The notes below the pieces were generated by a model. That model was not told the DNA's origin and did not search any database. It saw only the letters and a list, made by a program, of their open reading frames with translations. Shown here one piece after another: positions 18,528 through 27,287 of a stretch of DNA of 64,000 nucleotides. The first letter of the stretch is position 1; every line of letters begins with the position of its first letter. The stretch lies in the NCBI GenBank assembly GCA_963708645.1, contig CAVPTA010000003.1, forward strand, positions 62,001 through 126,000. The letters run 5' to 3'. This stretch comes from RYN-133 sp963708645. GTDB taxonomy: Bacteria; Actinomycetota; Actinomycetes; Mycobacteriales; Jatrophihabitantaceae. The translations under genes were made by a program, and so were the position numbers.

Positions 18528-21500
18528 ATGACGCAGTGAACGACTTCGACCTGTTCGGGCCGCTGCCGACTGGCACGACCGTGCTCGAGGCGAGCGCCGG
18601 CACCGGCAAGACGTTCACCATCGCCGCGCTGGTGGCGCGCTACGTCGCCGAGGGCAGTGCGCGCCTCGACGAGTTGCTCGTCGTCACGTTCGGACGAGCC
18701 GCGACCCAGGAGCTGCGCGACCGGGTTCGCGAGCGGCTCGTCACGGCCCGCGACGGGCTGGCCGATGCCGCGGCTGCGCGTACCGGCGACGACGCCGTGC
18801 TGCGGCATCTCGCCGATGTCGACGACACCGAGGTCGCGGCGCGCCGTGCGCGGCTGGTGACCGCGCTCGCGTCGTTCGACGCGGCGACCGTCGTGACGAC
18901 GCACCAGTTCTGCCAGCAGATGCTCGTCGGGCTCGGCACGGCCGGCGACCTCGACACCGGGCGACGCTCGTCGAGAACCTCGACGACCTCGTCGACGAGG
19001 TCGTCGACGACCTCTACCTCCGCAAGTGGGGGCTCGACTCCGCGACGCCGCCCACGATGACGCTCGACGAGGCGCGGCGGCTCGCCCGCATCGCCGTCGC
19101 TGACAGCCAGGCGATCCTCGTCCCAGAGACCGCCGCCGACGATCAGAGCCCGGCAGCGGTTCGGGTGCGGTTCGCCCGCGCCGTCCGGGCCGAGGTCGAG
19201 CGCCGCAAGCGCGGCCCGACGCGTCATCAGCTTCGACGACCTGCTGACCCGGCTGCGCGACACGCTCGCCGATCCGGTCACCGGGCCCTCCGCCGCGGCC
19301 CGGCTGCGCAGCCGCTACCGGGTCGTGCTCGTCGACGAGTTCCAGGACACCGACCCGGTGCAGTGGGAGGTGCTGCGGCTCGCGTTCCACGACGCGGCGA
19401 CGCTCGTGCTGATCGGCGACCCGAAGCAGGCGATCTACGCCTTCCGCGGCGCCGACGTGCAGGCATACCTGCAGGCGGCCGAACTGGCCGAGCAACGCGC
19501 GACGCTTGCGCAGAACTGGCGCAGCGACCCCGCGCTGCTCGACGGCCTCGACGCGGTGTTCCGCGGCGCCGCGCTCGGCGATCCGCGCATCGTGGTCCGT
19601 CCGGTGTCCGCGGCGCACAGCGGACGGTCGCTCGAGACCGAGGCCGCGCCGGTGTCCGTCCGATTGTTGCCCCGCGATGCCGGCGGTTTGGCCGTCGGTC
19701 CGGTGCGTGAGCGGACCACCCGCGATGTCGTGCGCCAGATCGTTGCTGTGCTCGACGAGGCACCGCTGCTGAGTCCGCGCGATCGCTCGCCGGCGCGACC
19801 CGTCCGCCCTGGCGACATCGCCGTGATCGTCCGCACCAACCTGCAAGCCGGTCTCGTGCACAGGGCGTTGCTGGCCGCCGGCGTGCCGTCCGTGCTGCGC
19901 ACCGCGTCGAGCGTGTTCGCCACGCAAGCGGCCGCCGACTGGATCGTGCTGCTGGAGGCACTCGAACAACCGCATCGCACCACGCGCGTGCGCCGCCTTG
20001 CCGTCTCACCGTTCGTCGGCTGGGACGCCGCGGCGCTCGAACACAACGACGTCGACTCGCTCGGCCTGCGGCTTCGCGGCTGGGCCCGCGTCCACGCCGA
20101 ACGTGGCATCGCAGCATTGTTCGAGACGGTCAGCCGCGACGAACGGCTGGCGTCCCGGCTGCTCGCGCAGATCGAGGGCGAGCGACTGCTCACCGACCTG
20201 CGCCACGTCGGCGAGGCGGTGCACGCCGCAGCGATGAGCGAGCAGTTCGGCCTGACCGCCGCGCTCGAGTGGCTGCGCAACAGGGTGCGCGATGCTGCGA
20301 CCGATCAGTCGGTCGAGCGCAGCCGCCGGCTCGACTCCGACGCCGCCGCGGTGCAGGTCGTCACCGTCCACGCCAGCAAGGGACTCGAGTTCCCGATCGT
20401 GCACGTGCCGTTCGGCTGGGACCGGCACGTCGATTCGGCGAAGGTGCCGCTGTTCCACGACGCCGGACGGGCGACGCGTGCGCAACGTCGGCGGATCCAA
20501 CGCACCGAGCTTCGGCGCCGACCAGCGACAGAACAACGTCGAAGAGTTCGGCGAAGACCTGCGGCTGCTCTACGTCGCGATGACCCGCGCGCAGGCACAG
20601 GTCACCGTGTGGTGGGCGGCGAGCAACACCACCGAGCACGCGCCGCTGCACCGACTGCTGTTCACCGACGATCCGGCGGCAGGCATCCCCGACGGCGTGC
20701 GCCTGCCGAGCGACGCGAGCGCGCTGCGCACGGTGTCGACGCTGGCGCGCGGCGGCTGCCTCGCCGTCACCGCAGTATCCGACACCGGCGACGCACGCTG
20801 GCGCCGCAGCACAACGACGTCGACCGAACTCGACGCTGCGGTGCTCGCCCGCACGGTCGATACCGCCTGGCGGCGCACGTCCTACTCAGCGCTGACCGCG
20901 TCGGCGCATGACTCGGCGCCGGTCATCGGCAGCGAGCCCGAGGTGGCCGACACCGACGACGAACCCGATACGCCGGCACCGACCGCGACGGCGAGCGAGC
21001 TGGCCGACGTCGCGTCGCCGATGGCGGCGCTGCCGGGCGGCGCCGCGTTCGGCACGCTCGTGCACGCCGTGCTCGAAGGGTTTCGACCCGGCAAGCGGCG
21101 AACGCGGGGCTGCGCGAGCAGGCACGCCAACAACTCGCGCGCTTCGGACCCGCCGACCTCGACCCCGACGAGCTCACCGCAGCGCTGTCACCCGCGCTGC
21201 GCACGCCGCTCGCCCTGCTCGGCGACAACACGCTCGACGGCATCGACACGCGTGACCGGCTCGCCGAGCTCGAGTTCGAACTCCCGTTGCGCGGCGGCGA
21301 CCGGCCGAACGGACGTTCCCGGTTGCGTGATCTCGCGCCGTTGCTGCGCACACACCTGCCCGGCGACGATCCGCTCGCGCCCTATGCCGAGCTGCTCGCC
21401 GATCCGGTGCTCGGCGACGCCGCGCTGGTCGGCTACCTGACCGGCAGCATCGACGCCGTCGTCCGCGTCGGCGAGCGTTACGTCGTCATCGACTACAAGA

Positions 21501-21820
21501 CCAACCGGCTCGGCACACCCGACGTGCCGCTCACCGCCTGGGACTACCGCCCCGCCGCGCTGGCCGACGCGATGCTGCAGGCGCACTACCCGCTGCAGGC
21601 GCTGCTCTACGAGGTCGCGCTGCACCGGTTCCTGCGCTGGCGCCTGGCCGACTACGACCCGGCGCGGCATCTCGGCGGCGCGCTGTACCTGTTCCTGCGC
21701 GGCATGTGCGGCCCGGACGTGCGGTTCGGCGACGGCGCGGTGCCTGGCGTGTTCGGGTGGCAACCGCCGGCCGACCTCGTCGTCGACACCTCCGATCTGC
21801 TCGCGAGCGGTGCCCGATGA
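18524..21820 (+). CDS. recB: Exodeoxyribonuclease V subunit beta (RecB), four frameshifts
   Basis: Frame changes at about 18960, 19215, 20475 and 21100 split the gene, but every RecB landmark is present in order: Walker A EASAGTGKTFTIAAL, VVTTHQFCQQML, RVISFDDLLTRLRD, Walker B VVLVDEFQDTDPVQW, LIGDPKQAIYAFRGADV, AQNWRSDPALL, VTVHASKGLEFPIVHV, LLYVAMTRAQAQV, and the nuclease domain AFGTLVHAVLEG and VVIDYKTNRLG. The restored length is about 1098 residues, as expected. RecB is the 3'-5' helicase and the nuclease of the RecBCD end-processing enzyme. Start and stop overlap recC and recD. Four errors in one conserved gene with no loss of motifs argue for consensus errors, not decay. Confidence 0.9.
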
Positions 21821-23598
21821 CCGACGTGATCGCGTTGCGCGCCACGGGCGCACTGCGGCACTTCAGCGAGGTGGGCGTGCTCGACGTCGCCGACGTCCAC
21901 GTCGCGTCGCGCCTCGGCGCGCTCACCGGCGAGTCCGACGACCGCGTGCTGCTTGCCGTCGCGCTTCTGGTGCGCGGCACGCGGCACGGCTCGGTCGTGC
22001 TCGACCTGGCCGACGTCGCCGACACCGTCACACCCGAGGCCGAGGACGCACCCGTCGTCGAACTCGACTGGCCGCCGGTCACCGAATGGGTCGAAGCGTG
22101 TGCGCGGAGCCCGATGGTCGAAGATCGCCCCGGCGGACGGGCGGTGCATCTGGTCGGATCGCGGCTGTGGCTCGACCGGTACTGGACGCAGGAGGCCGAG
22201 GTCGCCGCCGACCTCGCCCGCCGCGGCGCCGACCGTCCGGGCGATCTCGACACGGCTGCGCTCGCCGCCGATCTGGACGAGTTGTTCGGCACCGCACCGG
22301 ATGATCAACGGCACGCCATCGAGGTGGCGGCGCAATCGCGGGTGGGCGTGATCGCCGGCGGACCGGGCACCGGCAAGACCACGACGATCGCGCGGCTGAT
22401 AACCGTGCTGCGACGGCAGCGGCCGCAGTTGCGAATCGCGCTCGCGGCGCCGACCGGCAAGGCGGCAGCACGACTCGAAGAGGCGATCCATGCTGCGGGC
22501 GACCCGCTCACAGCCGCCGATCGCACCGCGCTCGCCGCGCTGTCGGCGTCGACACTGCACCGATTGCTCGGACGGGTACCGGCTGTGTCGAGCCGCTTCC
22601 GGCACAACCGCGACAACCGCCTGCCCTACGACGTCGTGATCGTCGACGAGAGCTCGATGGTGTCGGTGACGCTGATGGCGCGCCTGCTCGAAGCGCTCGC
22701 CCCGTCGACCCGGCTCGTGCTTGTCGGCGACCCCGACCAGCTCGCGTCCGTCGAGGCCGGGGCGGTGCTCGGTGACCTCGTCGAGGCCGACGACGACACG
22801 ACCGCGCTGCACGGCGCGGTCGCGACCCTGCGCACGGTGTATCGGTTCGACGCAGGCGGCGTGATCGCCACGCTTGCGCAATGCGTGCGCGACGGCCGCG
22901 CCGACGACGCGCTGGAACTGCTCGCCGCCGAGCCCGACGGCCTCGTCTTCCACGACACCCCCGACGACGAGCCGCTGTCGGGTGCTGCTCTCGAAGCGAT
23001 CCGTGGCCTTGCCGTGCATGAGCGCGCGGTGATCGAGTCGGCACGCGTCGGTGATGTCGAGGCAGCGCTCGACGCGCTCGACGCGCACCGCCTGCTGTGC
23101 GCACATCGGCTGGGCCCGCGCGGCGTGCGCCACTGGAGCGACAACATCGAACGCAGGCTGCTCGCCGACGACCCGACGCTCGCACCGCGCCTGGACGGAC
23201 GCTATGCCGGGCAACCGTTGCTGGTCACGGCCAACGACTACGAGAACGGCCTGTTCAACGGCGACACCGGCGTCGTCGTCGCGCGTGATGACGATCTGGT
23301 GGCGGCCTTTCGACGTGGCGGCGTCCCGATGACGTTGCCGCTCGTCCGGCTCGGCGACATGTCACCGTTGCACGCGATGACGGTCCATCGCGCGCAGGGC
23401 AGCCAGTTCGGCGAGGTGACCGTGCTGCTGCCGCTCGCCGCGTCGCCGTTGGCGACGCGGCAGACGTTCTACACCGCGATCACGCGGGCGTCGTCGGTGG
23501 TGCGGTTGATCGGCTCGGCCGAGGCTGTCCGCGCCTGCATCAACCGACGTGCCGCGCGGGCCACCGGCCTGCGTGACCGCCTCGCCGGACGGTTGTGA
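21817..23598 (+). CDS. recD: Exodeoxyribonuclease V subunit alpha (RecD)
   Basis: 593 residues, intact. Walker A is GGPGTGKTTTIARL, followed by APTGKAAARLEEA, ASTLHRLLG, VVIVDESSMVSVTLM (Walker B), LVLVGDPDQLASVEAGAVLGD and the C-terminal helicase motifs GDTGVVV, MTVHRAQGSQF and FYTAITRAS. It is the 5'-3' superfamily 1B helicase of RecBCD. The ATG at 21817 overlaps the recB stop (ATGA), so longer upstream extensions of this frame are not used. The gene order recC-recB-recD is the actinobacterial arrangement. Confidence 0.95.
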   Translation: MTDVIALRATGALRHFSEVGVLDVADVHVASRLGALTGESDDRVLLAVALLVRGTRHGSVVLDLADVADTVTPEAEDAPVVELDWPPVTEWVEACARSPMVEDRPGGRAVHLVGSRLWLDRYWTQEAEVAADLARRGADRPGDLDTAALAADLDELFGTAPDDQRHAIEVAAQSRVGVIAGGPGTGKTTTIARLITVLRRQRPQLRIALAAPTGKAAARLEEAIHAAGDPLTAADRTALAALSASTLHRLLGRVPAVSSRFRHNRDNRLPYDVVIVDESSMVSVTLMARLLEALAPSTRLVLVGDPDQLASVEAGAVLGDLVEADDDTTALHGAVATLRTVYRFDAGGVIATLAQCVRDGRADDALELLAAEPDGLVFHDTPDDEPLSGAALEAIRGLAVHERAVIESARVGDVEAALDALDAHRLLCAHRLGPRGVRHWSDNIERRLLADDPTLAPRLDGRYAGQPLLVTANDYENGLFNGDTGVVVARDDDLVAAFRRGGVPMTLPLVRLGDMSPLHAMTVHRAQGSQFGEVTVLLPLAASPLATRQTFYTAITRASSVVRLIGSAEAVRACINRRAARATGLRDRLAGRL

Positions 23599-23617
23599 TC
23601 ACGACGAAGGGTTTGCA

Positions 23618-25084
23618 ATGACGAAACAGAGCGTCGTCTCGATCGACCCCGACCACGACCGCGGGGCGATCGACGACCGGCTGTTCGGCTCGTTCGTCGA
23701 GCACATGGGCCGCTGCGTCTACACCGGCATCTTCGAACCCGACCACCCGTCGGCCGACGCCGGCGGCTTTCGTGGTGACGTCGCCGACCTCGTCCGCGAA
23801 CTCGGCATCACGACCGTGCGCTACCCGGGTGGCAACTTCGTGTCCGGTTACGACTGGCGCGACGGCATCGGCCCGAAACACGAGCGGCCGCGCCGCCTCG
23901 ATCTAGCCTGGCGCTCGATCGAGACGAACCAGGTCGGCACCGACGAGTTCCTGCAGTGGGCAGCCCGCCTGGGGATCGAGCCGATGCTCGCGGTCAACCT
24001 CGGCACCGCCGGCATCCTCGATGCCGCACAACTCGTCGAATACTGCAACGTCGCGAGTGGCACGTACTACGCCGACCTTCGCCGCGCCAACGGCGCCGCC
24101 GAGCCGTACGGCGTCAAATTGTGGTGCCTCGGCAACGAAATGGACGGGCCCTGGCAGACCGGGCACATGAGCGCGGACGAATACGGCACGCTCGCGCTGC
24201 AGGCGGCGAACGCGATGCGCCTGGTCGACCCCTTGATCGAACTGGTCGCCTGCGGCAGCTCAGGTCACGGCATGGACACCTTCGGGTACTGGGAATCGAC
24301 CGTGCTCGAGCGCAGCTTCGACGCCGTCGACTTCGTGTCGATGCATGCCTACTACGACCCGGGCGACGGCGACCGGCGCAGCTTCCTCGCGTCGGGCGCA
24401 GCGATGGACCGCTTCATCGACGACGTCGTCGCGACAGTCGATGCGGTCGCGGCGCGCAAGCGCAGTCGTAAGCGCATCAACATCGCCTTCGACGAATGGA
24501 ACGTCTGGTACCAGTCACGCTTCCCCGGACCGCATGCCTTCGACATCGATGTCTCCGGCCCCCGCATCGAGGACGTCTACGACCCGCTGGACGCTGTTGT
24601 CGTCGGCGACCTGCTTGCCAGCCTCGTCAACCACAGTGACCGGGTGCGCGTCGCTTGTCTTGCGCAGTTGGTCAACGTGATCGCGCCGATCATGACCAGT
24701 CCCGGTGGCGATGCATGGCGGCAGACGATCTTCCATCCGATCGCCGAGACGATCCGGCTCGCGCGCGGAACGCACAGCCTGGTGACACGCGTCGACTGCG
24801 GCGAGCTCGATACCGCCAAGTACGGCGACGTCCCCGAGCTCGCCGCCGCCGCGACGCACCATCCGCACACCGGCGCGACAGCGGTGTTCCTCACCAACCG
24901 CGGGGACGTTTCCACGCCGGTCGAGCTGCGCTCGGCGCACCGCTGGACGGCCATGAGCGCGCGCACGATCGCCGATGCGCCGGCGCCCGTCCCGCTCGAT
25001 ACTGCAGTCGAGGGCGCCGTCGCCCGACTCACGCTCCCGCCGCAGTCGTGGACGGTGCTCGAAGCGACTCCTGCTAACGGGTGA
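23618..25084 (+). CDS. Alpha-L-arabinofuranosidase (GH51)
   Basis: 488 residues without signal peptide. Family signatures are IDDRLFGSFVEHMGRCVYTGIF, VRYPGGNFVSGYDW, the acid/base region LWCLGNEMDGPWQTGH (Glu after Asn) and the nucleophile region IAFDEWNVWY. It releases terminal L-arabinofuranose from arabinan or arabinoxylan oligosaccharides in the cytosol, complementing the GH3/ABC locus at 7915-13702. The ATG at 23618 has GAAGG seven bases upstream and begins only 19 bases after recD, so some readthrough from the repair operon is possible. The stop overlaps the next GTG start. Confidence 0.9.
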   Translation: MTKQSVVSIDPDHDRGAIDDRLFGSFVEHMGRCVYTGIFEPDHPSADAGGFRGDVADLVRELGITTVRYPGGNFVSGYDWRDGIGPKHERPRRLDLAWRSIETNQVGTDEFLQWAARLGIEPMLAVNLGTAGILDAAQLVEYCNVASGTYYADLRRANGAAEPYGVKLWCLGNEMDGPWQTGHMSADEYGTLALQAANAMRLVDPLIELVACGSSGHGMDTFGYWESTVLERSFDAVDFVSMHAYYDPGDGDRRSFLASGAAMDRFIDDVVATVDAVAARKRSRKRINIAFDEWNVWYQSRFPGPHAFDIDVSGPRIEDVYDPLDAVVVGDLLASLVNHSDRVRVACLAQLVNVIAPIMTSPGGDAWRQTIFHPIAETIRLARGTHSLVTRVDCGELDTAKYGDVPELAAAATHHPHTGATAVFLTNRGDVSTPVELRSAHRWTAMSARTIADAPAPVPLDTAVEGAVARLTLPPQSWTVLEATPANG

Positions 25085-25950
25085 ATGATCGACTGATGCG
25101 CATTCTCGTCACCGGAGCATCAGGCAAGGCAGGCAAGTGGGTCGTGCGCGATCTGGTCGACGCCGGATACGACGTCCTGGCGACCGACATCGCGCCGAAG
25201 CGACCCGATTGCCCCGCCGAATTCACCCGCGCCGACCTCACCGACTACGGACAGACACTCGACATCATGACTGCGGTCGACGCGGTGGCGCACCTCGCGA
25301 ACATCCCCGCACCCGAGTTGTTCACCGCGGCGCACACGATCAATGTCAACAACGCGATGAACACCAACGTCTTCCTCGCTGCAGCCGATCGCAAGGTCGA
25401 CCGGGTCGTGTGGGCGTCGAGCGAGACGACCCTCGGCCTGCCGTTCGACGTCCCACCGAAGTACGCACCTGTCGACGAGGCGCACTATCCGTTCCCCACA
25501 TCGACCTACTCGCTGTCGAAGGTCGTCGCCGAAGCGATGGCAGAACAGGTGTCGGCGTGGTCGGGTATCCCGTTCGTCGCCCTGCGGCTCTCGAACGTCC
25601 TTGATCCGGACGACTACCAGGCGTTCCCGAGTTACTGGCCAGACGCGACGTCGCGCAAGTGGAATCTGTGGGGCTACATCGACGCACGCGATGCGGCGTC
25701 GGCATTCCGGTGTGCGCTCGAGGCGGCTACGACCGGCGTCGACGTCGCGATCATCGCCAACGACGACACCGTCATGGACCGTCCGTCGGTCGACCTGCTG
25801 CGCGAGGTCTTTCCCGACGTCGAGGTGCGCGGCGAGCTCGAGACCTACCAGACCCTGCTCGCGAACGACCGGGCGAAACAGCTCTTCGGCTGGGCACCGA
25901 CGCACTCCTGGCGCGACGAGATCGTCATCGCTGATACACCGACCACCTGA
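25081..25950 (+). CDS. NAD-dependent epimerase/dehydratase (extended SDR)
   Basis: 289 residues. The Rossmann motif is ILVTGASGKAGKWVV, the active-site Ser lies in WASSETTLG and the catalytic YxxxK is YSLSK. The C-terminal DTVMDRPSVDLLREVFPDVE is typical of the uronate-dehydrogenase/NDP-sugar-epimerase branch. Overlap of its GTG start with the arabinofuranosidase stop suggests coupled translation and a role in sugar metabolism, perhaps oxidising or epimerising the released pentose; the substrate is not known. An internal ATG at 25096 is an alternative start. The stop codon lies in the loop of the hairpin at 25931-25966. Confidence 0.8.
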   Translation: MNDRLMRILVTGASGKAGKWVVRDLVDAGYDVLATDIAPKRPDCPAEFTRADLTDYGQTLDIMTAVDAVAHLANIPAPELFTAAHTINVNNAMNTNVFLAAADRKVDRVVWASSETTLGLPFDVPPKYAPVDEAHYPFPTSTYSLSKVVAEAMAEQVSAWSGIPFVALRLSNVLDPDDYQAFPSYWPDATSRKWNLWGYIDARDAASAFRCALEAATTGVDVAIIANDDTVMDRPSVDLLREVFPDVEVRGELETYQTLLANDRAKQLFGWAPTHSWRDEIVIADTPTT

Positions 25951-25966
25951 TCGGTCGGTGTATCAG
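25931..25966 (+). terminator. Long perfect hairpin over the epimerase stop codon
   Basis: CTGATACACCGACC (25931-25944) and GGTCGGTGTATCAG (25953-25966) are perfect 14-base arms around an 8-base loop that contains the TGA stop. No T-tract follows, so it is either a GC-rich actinobacterial terminator or an operator. It separates the sugar pair from the secreted-protein gene. Confidence 0.6.
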
Positions 25967-26024
25967 AGACGGCGTGTTGGCGCTCTGTACCCGCAACCAG
26001 CCACTTCGTCGAACGGAAGCACCG

Positions 26025-26663
26025 ATGCGCCGCACCCTGGAAATCGCCGTGTTCGCCCTCGCGGCGATCTTCGCAGCCCTTGTCACCGGCGTCGGCCCGT
26101 CCGGTGCGGCAGCGCCGCACACGCAGCAGATCGTCGTCCGGCCCGTCCACTCGAACGGGACGCCGGTCGCCGGCTATACCGTCAGCCACGAGTCCATCCC
26201 GGACTTCATCTGTTCCGGCAACTCGTCCGGCGCGGTCGACCCCAACATCGAATGGTGCGGCTTCTCGTCCACCGGCACTGTGGCGTGCTGGAAGTCGTCG
26301 AACCACACCGTGCTCTGCTTGCGCGATCCGATGCGCAAGCACCTCGTCCGCATTCGCTATCAGGGCGCCTTCACCCCGGTGACGGCACCGCACCACCCGT
26401 CACCGCAGTCACTCGCGCTCTACAGCGGCAACTACTGCCTCGTCCGTGACGGCGGCGCGTGGCCGCAGATCGTCGGTCACCCGAACTGGTACGGGACCTA
26501 TGGCTGCCGGCACAACGGCATCTACGGCGGCTCCGGTGACGGCATCAACCGCACCGTCGATCCGTGGCGGGTGCACGTCGTGAACAACCCCGAGAACAAC
26601 ACGCCCAACGCCATCGTCGTGCGCGGTGTGAAGACCGCGTACTACGTCGGCACCGCCAGCTGA
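26025..26663 (+). CDS. Secreted protein of unknown function, six cysteines
   Basis: 212 residues. The signal peptide (MRRTLEIAVFALAAIFAALV) probably ends near SGAAA-AP. The mature part has six Cys (FICSG, EWCGF, VACWK, VLCLRD, NYCLV, YGCRH), enough for three disulfides, and many Gly, Asn, Trp and Tyr, as in small exported beta domains. I recognise no family. The ATG at 26025 has GGAAG six bases upstream. It stands alone between two hairpins (25931-25966 and 26678-26714), so it is probably its own transcription unit. Confidence 0.6.
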   Translation: MRRTLEIAVFALAAIFAALVTGVGPSGAAAPHTQQIVVRPVHSNGTPVAGYTVSHESIPDFICSGNSSGAVDPNIEWCGFSSTGTVACWKSSNHTVLCLRDPMRKHLVRIRYQGAFTPVTAPHHPSPQSLALYSGNYCLVRDGGAWPQIVGHPNWYGTYGCRHNGIYGGSGDGINRTVDPWRVHVVNNPENNTPNAIVVRGVKTAYYVGTAS

Positions 26664-26677
26664 TCAATGTCGTGGCG

Positions 26678-26714
26678 CCACTCACATCGGGCGCAAGTTG
26701 CCTGGTGTGAGTGG
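26678..26714. terminator. Hairpin between secreted-protein gene and CsbD pair
   Basis: CCACTCACA (26678-26686) pairs with TGTGAGTGG (26706-26714) across a 19-base loop. It may end the upstream transcript or act as an operator for the CsbD genes. A GGGTA at 26713-26717 at its right arm resembles the -10 of general-stress (SigB/SigF-type) promoters, but the -35 candidate GTTG is spaced too closely (12 bases) to be convincing. Confidence 0.4.
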
Positions 26715-26757
26715 GTACGTCTTCTTTAGGCACAACAGAGCTGGAAGGAGACACAGG

Positions 26758-27018
26758 ATGCAGCTGCAAGTACCGCGCGTAGACCCCAAGAACGCGGCCG
26801 GCCTTCTCGACAAGGTGGTCGGACTCGGCAAGGAAATCGCCGGCACGATCGCGAGCAACGACCGGCTCACCAAGGCCGGCCAGGTGCAGCAGGACAAGGG
26901 CACCGAACGGCTCAAGGCGATCAAGGCCGAAGTCGAGGCACGCAGCCACCAGGCCAAGGCCGCCGGCGCGGAGTCCGCGCAGAAGTCCGCCCAGAAGACC
27001 AAGGAGGCGGTGCACTGA
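26758..27018 (+). CDS. CsbD-related (microaggregate-binding-like) stress protein
   Basis: An 86-residue, Lys/Ala/Glu-rich, strongly helical protein without Cys or membrane segment. The core GKEIAGTIASNDRLTKAGQVQ resembles the CsbD repeat and the actinobacterial microaggregate-binding protein family. It has an excellent ribosome binding site (GGAAGGAGA) and its stop shares a base with the start of the CsbD gene. These proteins are abundant, disordered or helical, and usually induced by general stress; the molecular role is unknown. Confidence 0.6.
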   Translation: MQLQVPRVDPKNAAGLLDKVVGLGKEIAGTIASNDRLTKAGQVQQDKGTERLKAIKAEVEARSHQAKAAGAESAQKSAQKTKEAVH

Positions 27019-27221
27019 TGGGCATCGGCGAGCAGATCAAGGGCGCAGCGAAAGACAAGGTCGGCGACCTGACCAACAACGAGGAACTCGAGGCCGAAGG
27101 CGAAGCCCAGCAGACCAAGGGTGAGGCCGAGACCGACGAGACCAAGGCACGCGCCGAGGCGAAGGCCCACGAGAAGAAGGCCGACGCACTCGAGAAGGAG
27201 CAAGAAGCTCTCGAGAACTGA
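27018..27221 (+). CDS. CsbD-family general stress protein
   Basis: 67 residues beginning MGIGEQIKGAAKDKVGDLTNN, the standard CsbD opening, followed by EELEAEGEAQQTKGEAE. CsbD is controlled by SigB in Bacillus; its function is unknown. The C-terminal half is a charged helix of Glu, Lys and Ala repeats. It is cotranslated with the 26758 gene (TGATG overlap) and followed by a strong terminator hairpin. Confidence 0.85.
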   Translation: MGIGEQIKGAAKDKVGDLTNNEELEAEGEAQQTKGEAETDETKARAEAKAHEKKADALEKEQEALEN

Positions 27222-27244
27222 CGCGTCTCGAACGACACGTGATG

Positions 27245-27268
27245 AGGCCCGGGCACACGCCCGGGCCT
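27245..27268. terminator. Bidirectional terminator between CsbD and GGDEF/EAL genes
   Basis: AGGCCCGGGC (27245-27254), loop ACAC, GCCCGGGCCT (27259-27268): a perfect 10-base GC stem with a tetraloop, followed by TGTTGCG. It lies between two convergent genes and probably stops transcription from both sides. Confidence 0.8.
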
Positions 27269-27287
27269 TGTTGCGTCAGCAGGTTGT

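Noticed and set aside
18524..21820. Programmed frameshifting in recB
   Set aside because: Four changes of frame without slippery sequences or conserved signals, in a gene that is normally continuous; sequencing error is simpler.
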